Below, one piece after another: positions 40,008 through 47,083 of a DNA stretch of 47,083 bases; position 1 is the first letter of the stretch; every line of letters starts with the position of its first letter. Source of the stretch: Paenibacillus macerans (GTDB lineage: Bacteria > Bacillota > Bacilli > Paenibacillales > Paenibacillaceae). The translations under genes were made by a program, and so were the position numbers. Location of the stretch: positions 1-47,083 of the forward strand of contig NZ_JAMBOE010000027.1 in NCBI RefSeq assembly GCF_023715465.1. Direction: 5' to 3'. Under the pieces are notes generated by a model. It saw only the letters and a program-made list of their open reading frames with translations. It was not told the DNA's origin and did not search any database.

Positions 40008-41141
40008 TCAGCCGTTGGCCGTGGCGGGCAGTCCGCGCACCAGCCGCAGCACGTCCTTGACGATCGTGTCGGCGGCATGCCCGGCGGCGAGCGCGTCGCA
40101 TTGCCGCATCATTTTGTCCCGGGTAGCTTCCGAGTCGAGAATTTCGCTCACCACCGGGAGGAGCTGCCGCACATTTTTGGCCACCACCGCGGCGCCTTTC
40201 CGCTCCAGGTAACGGGCGTTCTCGCGCTCCTGCCCGGAGAACGGCTTGTAAATGACGATTGGCGTGCGGATTTGAATCGCTTCGGATAAGGTGATGCCGC
40301 CGGCCTTCGTAATGATGCAGGAGGCCCGCCGCATCCGGTCGTGGACCGCGTCCACGAACCCGAACAGCCGCAGCCGGGAATGCCCGCCGAACCGGCGCTC
40401 CAGCTTCCGCCGCAGCTTGTTGTTCCCCCCGCATACGATGTCGATCCGGACGTCCGGCAAAGCCAGCAGGCTGGCCGCTAGCCGCTGAATATCCGGCAGA
40501 GGCACGAGGGCGCCCATCATGACAAGGATGGAACGGGCAGACTGCTGCGTACCCTGCGGCTCCGGAAAGGACGGCTCGTAAAACGGTTCCCGCAGCGGAA
40601 TGCCGCTGACGGTGATCGTTCCCGGCCGTACTCCGCGGCGGATCATTTCCTGCTTCAAGTCACCGGTAGCCACATAAAACCGGTCCGGATGGTTATGCAG
40701 CCAGCGGCTATGCAGGCTAAAGTCGGTAACGACGGTAAATAGCGGGATGTGAATGCCATGTTTTTGCAGTTGATGCGAAATTCCCCCGAACGGGAACGTG
40801 CTTACGACGGCATCCGCCTTCCGTTCTTTCAGAATGGAGATCAATTTCTTCATCCCAAGCACGCCGGCCCATTTGGCCAGGGCGCTGGTCTCCTCGATAT
40901 TCCGCGTGGCGTAATACGTCCAGCCGTAATAGTCCAGACCGTAATTGGAGAAAAAAGGGCTGCATATATACAAATAACGGGAAATGGAGTTCATGCCGGG
41001 GTGGGCTTCCTGATACAAGTCGAGGATGCTGGCCGATCCAATGCCGAACCGGTTGAAGGCTTGCTGCAGCGTTCGCGCCACTTGAATATGACCGTTCCCG
41101 TATCCGGCGGTCAGAATGACGATGCTGATGTCCTGCTTCAT
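40008..41141 (-). CDS. MGDG-synthase/UgtP-type glycosyltransferase
   Basis: 377 residues of the GT-B fold. The N-terminal segment ILTAGYGNGHIQVARTL (near 9-25) is the MGDG-synthase domain signature (TxGyGxGHxxaa). DFSLHSRWLHN near 175 and the C-terminal nucleotide-sugar site (IITKAGGITLSEAI near 282-295) follow. Such enzymes transfer glucose or galactose to diacylglycerol to make membrane glycolipids. ATG 41141 follows AGGCAGGT. It is the first gene of the minus-strand cluster. Confidence 0.9.
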   Translation of the reverse strand: MKQDISIVILTAGYGNGHIQVARTLQQAFNRFGIGSASILDLYQEAHPGMNSISRYLYICSPFFSNYGLDYYGWTYYATRNIEETSALAKWAGVLGMKKLISILKERKADAVVSTFPFGGISHQLQKHGIHIPLFTVVTDFSLHSRWLHNHPDRFYVATGDLKQEMIRRGVRPGTITVSGIPLREPFYEPSFPEPQGTQQSARSILVMMGALVPLPDIQRLAASLLALPDVRIDIVCGGNNKLRRKLERRFGGHSRLRLFGFVDAVHDRMRRASCIITKAGGITLSEAIQIRTPIVIYKPFSGQERENARYLERKGAAVVAKNVRQLLPVVSEILDSEATRDKMMRQCDALAAGHAADTIVKDVLRLVRGLPATANG

Positions 41142-41531
41142 GGTTTATACCTGCCTTTTTGCCAAAATCGTTCGCTTCTATCCGTTCCGTTATTGCGCTT
41201 CGGTATCCAGTATAAGGGAAGCGCCGGGGGGACCGAACTGGCCGCGCGGCGTGATTTCATTCCCGACTTAAGTCCAGTAACGCTCTGGACTGGCCTGTGA
41301 ACAGGCTGCCAAATCGCCCCGCGCTGAACCACTTCCACTGTATTGTCCCAGTGTTTTCACGGTTTCAACAGAGCGCCTGATCTTTGTTAACATAGGGGCG
41401 TCCTGCGGCCAGATCATTGTTTTGAGTCTTTTTGCACTAGCTTGCAATGGAATTTATTAGGTATAATGGGAGGCGGCTTTTTATTAATCTAGTTATTTGG
41501 TTGCAGATGAGAATCGGGTTTGGAGGTTGCG
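41142..41531. other. Divergent intergenic region with two palindromes
   Basis: AGTCCAG-N7-CTGGACT (41271-41291) and GCCTGT-GA-ACAGGC (41293-41306) lie side by side between the glycosyltransferase and DUF2339 genes. They could be operators. A TATAAT (41462-41467) is the likely -10 of the DUF2339 gene, with no clear -35 at the usual distance. Confidence 0.45.
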
Positions 41532-44102
41532 ATGAAGGAGTTTAGGGATCGCCTGGTTCAACTCCAGGAGGATCAGGCCAGGATGCTGAAAGAGTATCAA
41601 GCGTTGATCGCGGAGTATGAATCCTATGATTATATTCGCGAAAACGAAACGCTTCGCCGGCAATACGAGGAGCTCAAGCAGCGGGCTGACGCGCTGGAGG
41701 AACAGCTGGGGCGGCTCGATCATGAGAATCGGGAGCTGCGCCAGGCGCTGTCCGAGCAGATGCTGGATGAGAAGCTCGGCTTGCTGGACTTATCGAGAAA
41801 GAAGCTGTACACCTATTTTTCGGAGAAGGTGATCGGCCAAGGGAACCGGCTTGAAAGCTTGGAGACTTTTGCCAAACAAAGAATCGATCATTTGATCCAC
41901 CAGACGGACAGACAGCTGGATTCCGACCGGGAAGGAATCAAAGCCCGCTTGCAGCAATTTCACGAGGAATTGGAGCAGCGCATGGCGGAGCACCGGAAGC
42001 GGCTGCTCGTAGAGGAGCACCACATCCGTCAGGAGACCTGGGCCGGGTACGAGAAGCTCGCCGCGGAAGGCGTCGATGAGGAAACGATGCAGCGCCGCCA
42101 GAAACAAAACCGGATCGAAATGAAGATCGGATTGAACTGGATCAACAAAATCGGCATTTTGCTGATTATTCTGGGGGTAGGCGCGGCGTTCAAGTATTCC
42201 TATACGACCTGGTTCAGCGGCTATATGAAGGGGCTGGCCTTTTTCCTGCTGGGTGCACTGATGATCGCGGGCGGGGAATGGCTGTTCCGCAAAAGGAAAA
42301 AGATTTTCGCCTTAGGCTTGCTGGGCGGCGGGATTTCGGTGCTGTACGGCTCGGTTTTTTACAGTTACTTTTTATTACATATCATCAGCTTATATGCGGG
42401 GTTTGCCGTATGCGTCCTGATCACGGCGGCGGCCGTGTTTTTATCGCTCAGGTACAGGTCGCGGACGATTTGTTCCCTGGGCCTGATCGGCGGTTATCTG
42501 CCATTACTATCATACATAAGCGCGTTTGGCCTTGAGGGCGGCGCCGTTTATGCGGCTATGGGGTATTTGCTGCTGCTGAACGGCTTGATTCTGCTCGTCT
42601 CGTTCCGGAAGCGTTGGCCTGCCGTCACCTATATCAGCTTCCTGCTTCATACGCCGTCCATGATCGCCCTGGCAGCGCTGGCGGAACAGGCTTGGATCGC
42701 GATGCTGTACACCGTTTGCCTGTTTTTGCTGTACTTGGGGATCACGCTCAGGATTCCGTTCAAATCCAAATGGAAGCTAAGCTGGTGGGACTTCTCTTTG
42801 CTTGCGCTGAATACCATCGTCAGCTGCGGGACCATGTACGGTCTGATTGCAAAAGCGGAGTTGACCGAATTCAGGGGGCTGCTGGCCCTGCTCTTCTGCC
42901 TGATTTACACGGCGTTGGGACGGTTTGCGCAAAAGAAGCTGGCGCAGGAGAAGGCCGCACGCATTCTGTTTTATGCCACGGCGCTGACGTTTGCGGTTCT
43001 GATGATCCCGTTCCAGCTCGATGTCCGCTGGGTTACCATGGGCTGGCTTGTCGAGGGGATGGCGCTCGCCGTTTTCGCCGGCCGCAGCCGGTTGAAGCCG
43101 CTGGAGCGCGCCGGATGGGGCATTGTGCTGCTCTGTGCGGCCGCGTTCTTCTGGGTGGATTTTATCCGCTATTTATTTGGCGTCGTCCGTCCGGGCGATT
43201 TCAATCTGCAGTACAGCTCCGTCTCTTTGGGGCCGCTGCTGTTGATGCTGTATTACGCGCTGCGTTTCAGAAACCCGGAGGAAAACCGCCGTTACCTTGC
43301 TTGGGAGCACTCGTTTATCTCCTGGGTAAAATACGTCTCGCTGAGCAATTTATGGCTGTACCTCGTTTATGAAGCGGGCTTCGTATACGACCGGCTCGTT
43401 CCGGTCTCTATGAGCCACGGAGAGCTGTACAAATGGCTGCTCATCGCGGCGGTAACGATGGTGCTGGCTTATGCCTTAACCAAATTCGCCTTGCTTTACG
43501 ATAAGTTTGTTAAAATATATACCCTGGTCTTGTATTCGCTCAGCTACTTCATTAGTTTCATCGTTACGCTGGCGTTGCCTGCGCTGCAGGAAGACGCGGC
43601 CCGGAACGGGGCGGCGGAGTACGTTGCACTGATCGTGCTGATCGCCTTTAACATCGTCGTTTTCTTTAGCGGCAAAGACGTGCTGTTTGCGGCGGTGCGC
43701 CGCGATTTCCGCAGCACGGAATGGTATCCGGTCATCATGGGGGCGTACCTGTTTGCCGTGCTCACCGCCTTTTTGGCCGTGCAGTTTCAGCTGGGAGACG
43801 CCGGTTTATGGTTCAGCCTAGTGTACCTGCTGCTGGCGATCGGTTACATCGTTTACGGCTTCCGCTACAGATACGTGTATATTCGGCGGGTTGGCCTAGG
43901 ACTGACGCTGCTGTCCACCGGAAAAATGCTGCTGTACGATCTGTCGCTGTTGACGACGGGCAGCAAAATCCTCGCCTTTTTCGCGTTTGGCGTGGTGTTG
44001 CTTGCTATCTCCTACATTTATCAGCGGATCTCCCTCCGGCTGGAGGGCGCGAAGGAAGAAGGAGTTGCGGAGGAAACAGCGGTATCAAATTCGGCGGAGT
44101 AA
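41532..44102 (+). CDS. DUF2339 multi-pass membrane protein with coiled-coil head
   Basis: About 856 residues. Residues about 1-200 are heptad-like, charged and Leu-rich (coiled coil). Then come more than 20 predicted membrane segments, starting at INKIGILLIILGVGAAFKY near 205, the DUF2339 signature region, followed by GLLGGGISVLYGSVF. Members are very large inner-membrane proteins of unknown function. ATG 41532 follows TTGGAGG. It stands alone, 37 bases before the aminotransferase gene, and may be co-transcribed with it. Confidence 0.88.
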   Translation: MKEFRDRLVQLQEDQARMLKEYQALIAEYESYDYIRENETLRRQYEELKQRADALEEQLGRLDHENRELRQALSEQMLDEKLGLLDLSRKKLYTYFSEKVIGQGNRLESLETFAKQRIDHLIHQTDRQLDSDREGIKARLQQFHEELEQRMAEHRKRLLVEEHHIRQETWAGYEKLAAEGVDEETMQRRQKQNRIEMKIGLNWINKIGILLIILGVGAAFKYSYTTWFSGYMKGLAFFLLGALMIAGGEWLFRKRKKIFALGLLGGGISVLYGSVFYSYFLLHIISLYAGFAVCVLITAAAVFLSLRYRSRTICSLGLIGGYLPLLSYISAFGLEGGAVYAAMGYLLLLNGLILLVSFRKRWPAVTYISFLLHTPSMIALAALAEQAWIAMLYTVCLFLLYLGITLRIPFKSKWKLSWWDFSLLALNTIVSCGTMYGLIAKAELTEFRGLLALLFCLIYTALGRFAQKKLAQEKAARILFYATALTFAVLMIPFQLDVRWVTMGWLVEGMALAVFAGRSRLKPLERAGWGIVLLCAAAFFWVDFIRYLFGVVRPGDFNLQYSSVSLGPLLLMLYYALRFRNPEENRRYLAWEHSFISWVKYVSLSNLWLYLVYEAGFVYDRLVPVSMSHGELYKWLLIAAVTMVLAYALTKFALLYDKFVKIYTLVLYSLSYFISFIVTLALPALQEDAARNGAAEYVALIVLIAFNIVVFFSGKDVLFAAVRRDFRSTEWYPVIMGAYLFAVLTAFLAVQFQLGDAGLWFSLVYLLLAIGYIVYGFRYRYVYIRRVGLGLTLLSTGKMLLYDLSLLTTGSKILAFFAFGVVLLAISYIYQRISLRLEGAKEEGVAEETAVSNSAE

Positions 44103-44139
44103 TTGGTATAATGGGTTAAAAATCTGAAGGAGTTTGGCT

Positions 44140-45336
44140 ATGGAATTTACCCCATCGGATAAAGTGCAGCAAATGGCCACCGGTATTTTTACGGAGTTAG
44201 CCCGGCGCAAACGGTCCGCTTCCGGCCGGGGGATCGAAGTTATCGACCTGAGCGTGGGCAGTCCCGATCTTCCGCCGCCGCCGCTGGTCGTGGAGAAACT
44301 TGCGGCTTCGGCGCAGCATGCGGAAAATTACGGATATGCGCTGGGAGGAACCCGGGAGTTTCATGGAGCGGTGTGTTATTTTTACCGCAGACGGTATGGA
44401 GTGGAGCTTGATCCGGAGGAAGAAGTGCTCCAAACGATGGGCTCGCAGGACGGGCTTGCCCATTTGGCTATGGCGGTTATCAACCCCGGAGATTACGTAT
44501 TGATTCCCGACCCGGGTTATCCGATTTATGAGGCGGGGGTGGTCCTGGCCGGGGGCAAGGTGCATCCGCTGCCGCTCCGCGAGGAGAACAGGTATCTCCC
44601 GCAGCTGGAGCAAATTCCGCATGAAATATTGGCGCGGACAAAAATGATGATTCTCAGCTATCCCGGCAACCCCGTGCCGGCCATGGCGGACGCTGCTTTT
44701 TTTGAGGAAGCGATCCGGTTTGCGAAGCGGCATAACATACTGATCGTCCATGACTTCGCTTATTCCGAATTGATCTTCGACGGGCGCTCCCGGTTAAGCT
44801 TTATGGCGGTGCCCGGTGCCAGGGAAGTGGGCATCGAGTTCAACTCGCTGTCCAAAACGTTTAATATGGCCGGCTGCCGGATCGGCTATGCCGTGGGTCA
44901 TCCCGGGGTTTTGCGGGCGCTCGGCATGCTGAAATCGAACATCGATTACGGCGTGTTCCTTCCGGTTCAGCAGGCGGCTGCGGCCGCGTTAATGGCGGAC
45001 GATCGTTTGCTCGAAACGCAGGTGAAGGAGTACGAAGTGCGCAGGGATACGCTGATTTCCGGGCTGGCGCGGGTTGGCTGGGAGGTGGCGAAGCCCCCGG
45101 CAACGATGTTTGTGTGTGCCAAAATCCCCGCAGGCTGGACTTCGCGCGAATTGGCGTTTGCGCTGATCGAGCTGGCGGGCGTGGCGGTGGTGCCAGGCGA
45201 TGCGTTTGGCCGCCAAGGGGAAGGGTACGTGCGGATCGCGCTCGTACAGCCTGCGGACCGGCTTGCCGAGGCCGCTGAGCGGATCGGCCGTTTTTTGCGG
45301 CAGCAGCACGATCTGCGCAGTCAAAATCAACCATAG
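44140..45336 (+). CDS. PLP-dependent class I/II aminotransferase
   Basis: 398 residues of the AspC/PatA/DapL group. Motifs: IDLSVGSPDLPPP near 34, NYGYALGG near 64, PDPGYPIYE near 125, SYPGNPVPA near 173, HDFAYSEL near 206 and the PLP lysine in NSLSKTFNMAGCRIGY near 235-250. The substrate is not certain; aspartate, aromatic or LL-diaminopimelate-type activities are possible. ATG 44140 follows GAAGGAG by seven bases. Confidence 0.9.
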   Translation: MEFTPSDKVQQMATGIFTELARRKRSASGRGIEVIDLSVGSPDLPPPPLVVEKLAASAQHAENYGYALGGTREFHGAVCYFYRRRYGVELDPEEEVLQTMGSQDGLAHLAMAVINPGDYVLIPDPGYPIYEAGVVLAGGKVHPLPLREENRYLPQLEQIPHEILARTKMMILSYPGNPVPAMADAAFFEEAIRFAKRHNILIVHDFAYSELIFDGRSRLSFMAVPGAREVGIEFNSLSKTFNMAGCRIGYAVGHPGVLRALGMLKSNIDYGVFLPVQQAAAAALMADDRLLETQVKEYEVRRDTLISGLARVGWEVAKPPATMFVCAKIPAGWTSRELAFALIELAGVAVVPGDAFGRQGEGYVRIALVQPADRLAEAAERIGRFLRQQHDLRSQNQP

Positions 45337-45429
45337 GGCGGAATATCCTCGAACATGTGTTAGAATAGGTGAAGCACAAATTTTTATAAGTTGAATTTGA
45401 GAATATGGACAGATTAGGCAAGAGGGGAA

Positions 45430-45543
45430 ATGATTCTGAAGAAGCGGAGCGTTCGTCTTTGTGAGAGGATTTCTACCTTATCTGAATTTACCTTATCCGA
45501 ATTTAGTTCAATTAGAGAAATCCGGGAACAACAGCGATCGTAA
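45430..45543 (+). CDS. Possible 37-residue leader peptide before the RlmN-type gene
   Basis: ATG 45430 after AGAGGGGAA opens a 37-codon frame with a basic start (MILKKRSVRLCERI) and the duplicated pentapeptide TLSEF-TLSEF, encoded by a 15-bp tandem repeat (45476-45505). It ends 81 bases before the methyltransferase gene. It may be a regulatory leader or chance. Confidence 0.3.
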   Translation: MILKKRSVRLCERISTLSEFTLSEFSSIREIREQQRS

Positions 45544-45624
45544 GAACATTTCACCCGGCTGCCTCATCCGTACATCATTAGTCGGCTTATAAAAATTCAA
45601 AATATAGCGGAAGAGGATATTACG

Positions 45625-46683
45625 ATGAATCAACGACATTCGATATATGGGTTGACCAAAGACCGGCTCGCCGCCTGGCTGCTGGATCATGGACATAAAA
45701 AGGGACGGGCCGAGCGGGTTTGGGATTGGCTGTACCGGCAGCGGGTCACCGATTTTCAGGCGATGGACGACGTGAACGCCGAATGCCGGGCGGTGCTCGC
45801 CGAGCATTTTGCGGTTGAAACGCTAAAGGAACATACCCGTCAGGAATCCGTCGACGGCACGATCAAGTTTTTGTTTCAATTGCAGGACGGCAACCTGATC
45901 GAAACGGTGCTGATGCGCCATAAGTTCGGCCTGTCGGTATGCGTGACGACGCAGGTCGGCTGCAATATCGGCTGCAGCTTTTGCGCAAGCGGTCTGCTCA
46001 GGAAAAGCCGCGACCTGACGAGCGGGGAAATCGTGGAGCAGGTCATGAAAGTGCAGCTTCACCTGGACCGCAAGGGCCGGGGGGAGAAGGTCACCCATAT
46101 CGTGGTGATGGGGATCGGCGAGCCGTTCGACAACTACGACAATATGGCCGATTTTCTGCGCGTTATCCAGGACCCGAAAGGGCTGGCCATCGGGCCGCGG
46201 CATATCACCGTATCGACGAGCGGGCTGGCGGATAAAATCATCGAATTCGCCGACTCCGACCTGCAGGTCAATCTGGCGGTGTCCCTGCACGCGCCAAACA
46301 ACGAGCTGCGCACCCGGATCATGAAGATCAACCGGGCGATTCCGCTCGAGAAGCTGCTGGCGGCGATCGACTATTATCTGGAGAAAACAAACCGGCGGAT
46401 CACGATCGAATACATTTTGCTGAAGGACGTGAACGACGGCACAGAGCACGCTATGGAACTGGCCGAGCTGATGGGCGGCCGGCTCGTCAACGTCAACCTG
46501 ATCCCGTACAATCCGGTGGACGAACACGCCCAGTATCAAAGAAGCTTGCAGGAATCGGTGCTGGCTTTCTACGATGTGCTGAAAAAGCAGGGCATCAGCT
46601 GCAGCGTCCGGCTGGAGCACGGCACCGACATCGACGCGGCATGCGGCCAACTGCGCAGCAAGCAGTTGAAGCGGTCGAGCTGA
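45625..46683 (+). CDS. rlmN: RlmN-type radical SAM methyltransferase (23S rRNA adenine-C2 / tRNA)
   Basis: 352 residues. Radical SAM cluster CNIGCSFCASG near residues 113-123, SAM-binding GIGEPFDNYDN near 165, STSGLADKI near 195, SLHAPNNELR near 219 and the C-terminal catalytic cysteine in DIDAACGQL near 337-345 (RlmN/Cfr family). It methylates A2503-type adenines using a methyl-cysteine intermediate. Bacillus RlmN usually lies near fmt, rsmB and prpC; this gene is alone, so it could be a second paralogue. ATG 45625 follows GGAAGAGG. Cfr identity is not supported, since CASG and other words fit RlmN better. Confidence 0.88.
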   Translation: MNQRHSIYGLTKDRLAAWLLDHGHKKGRAERVWDWLYRQRVTDFQAMDDVNAECRAVLAEHFAVETLKEHTRQESVDGTIKFLFQLQDGNLIETVLMRHKFGLSVCVTTQVGCNIGCSFCASGLLRKSRDLTSGEIVEQVMKVQLHLDRKGRGEKVTHIVVMGIGEPFDNYDNMADFLRVIQDPKGLAIGPRHITVSTSGLADKIIEFADSDLQVNLAVSLHAPNNELRTRIMKINRAIPLEKLLAAIDYYLEKTNRRITIEYILLKDVNDGTEHAMELAELMGGRLVNVNLIPYNPVDEHAQYQRSLQESVLAFYDVLKKQGISCSVRLEHGTDIDAACGQLRSKQLKRSS

Positions 46684-46788
46684 AGGAGCCAAGCTGAAGG
46701 GGCGGAGCTGAAGCAGCCGAGCTGAGGGGGCGGAGCTGAAGCAGCCGAGCTGAAAGGGCTGAGCTGGAGGGGCCGAGCTGAAGCGGTG
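46677..46788 (+). repeat. Eight 14-bp tandem units beginning at the RlmN stop codon
   Basis: Consensus GAGCTGAAGCAGCC, eight consecutive units (46677-46690 through 46775-46788). The TGA stop of the methyltransferase gene lies in unit 1. The preceding 14 coding bases look like a decayed extra unit. The period is not a multiple of three. Confidence 0.9.
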
Positions 46789-46816
46789 GGCGGTGCGGCG
46801 CCGGACTAATCATGCA

Positions 46817-46847
46817 GGACTTGGAGCGGGGCTCCAAGTCCTTTTTT
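46817..46847 (+). terminator. Strong intrinsic terminator after RlmN-type gene
   Basis: GGACTTGGAGC-GGG-GCTCCAAGTCC followed by TTTTTT; perfect 11-bp stem. Confidence 0.95.
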
Positions 46848-47037
46848 GAGTCGTTGAAGGCAGCACGACTTGCCAAGGGGACGGCCGCTTAACCGGGCCA
46901 ATTGCAAAAGTGCAGTTGAAATGAGCTGAATTCCGGCTATTAGAGCGATGAGATGCAAAAGCGGCTAGGCCCCCTAATTCCGGAGTCTACACCGTCAAAA
47001 TAATGTGTGTCGTACGATTGCTTACTTTTTCAACAAA
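46848..47037. repeat. Intergenic tail with TGCAAAAGTGCA repeat
   Basis: TGCAAAAGTGCA at 46903-46914, then GATGAGATGCAAAAGCGGC (about 46949). The order resembles the cluster at 7860-8048. No gene is seen. Confidence 0.6.
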
Positions 47038-47083
47038 TTACAGCGTTCTATGGAATTTGGCTTGTTCTTCTTCCTTCAGTTGC
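47038..47083 (-). CDS. Possible 3' end of a minus-strand gene
   Basis: A minus-strand frame entering from the right edge reads QLKEEEQAKFHRTL and stops at TAA (47040-47038). The residues look protein-like, but only 14 codons are visible, so this is a guess. Confidence 0.3.
   Translation of the reverse strand, partial: QLKEEEQAKFHRTL

Noticed and set aside
45625..46683. Cfr-type resistance methyltransferase
   Set aside because: The cluster motif and flanking words resemble RlmN of Bacillus more closely than Cfr; no basis for a resistance claim.

Overview
The window looks like a chromosomal segment of a Paenibacillus-type bacterium (Bacillota). Genes carry strong AGGAGG-like ribosome binding sites, several probable TTG or GTG starts and sigma-A promoters. 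Families typical of that group are present: an RCC1/copper-amine-oxidase-like secreted protein, lipoprotein-anchored sugar ABC importers, OhrR and DUF2339. Intergenic regions are rich in short palindromic repeats. No rRNA, tRNA, prophage, transposase or CRISPR array was seen.

Layout. (1) 284-5571, minus strand: a proline-catabolic operon (proline dehydrogenase, P5C dehydrogenase, glutamate dehydrogenase, malic enzyme). It is divergent from an enhancer-binding-protein-like regulator (5828-7720) whose ATPase and sigma-54 contact residues are degenerate. Two copies of the palindrome GTTCA-N4-TGAAC lie between and at the start of these genes. (2) 8482-12300: an unassigned permease, a repeat-rich gap and a secreted RCC1-repeat protein. 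(3) 12460-15768: a five-gene operon around a glutathionylspermidine-synthetase-like ATP-grasp ligase, with a Ser/Gly-rich membrane protein, a lipoprotein and a DUF350 membrane protein. This is my best candidate for a poorly described system. (4) 16002-22459: a sugar ABC importer, a LacI regulator, NanE epimerase and a BadF-type kinase, consistent with N-acetylhexosamine use. (5) 22879-27601: an MFS transporter, a Fur-box-controlled iron-siderophore binding lipoprotein with an AraC regulator, and a divergent OhrR/glutathione peroxidase pair with clear OhrR boxes. (6) 27940-33505: a phosphonate/phosphite-type ABC importer (phnD-C-E-E) divergent from a 5'-nucleotidase-like metallophosphatase. (7) 33532-37275: a lipoprotein, a membrane-anchored methyltransferase resembling the FAM173 lysine methyltransferases, a MITE-like element, a small gene pair and a butanediol-dehydrogenase-like enzyme. 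(8) 37416-41141, minus strand: a likely glycolipid cluster (YkoP-like, PAP2 phosphatase, MFS, MGDG-synthase-type glycosyltransferase). (9) 41532-46683: a DUF2339 membrane protein, an aminotransferase and an RlmN-type radical SAM methyltransferase, ending in a 14-bp tandem repeat and a strong terminator. The last bases hold the possible 3' end of a minus-strand gene.

Several intergenic repeat families recur: TGCAAAAGTGCA palindromes, ATTGGA/TCCAAT palindrome blocks, GGACACCA inverted repeats and a TACTTAT family. They explain most of the long gene-free stretches and several spurious reading frames. All family calls come from reading the sequence by eye; no database search was run.
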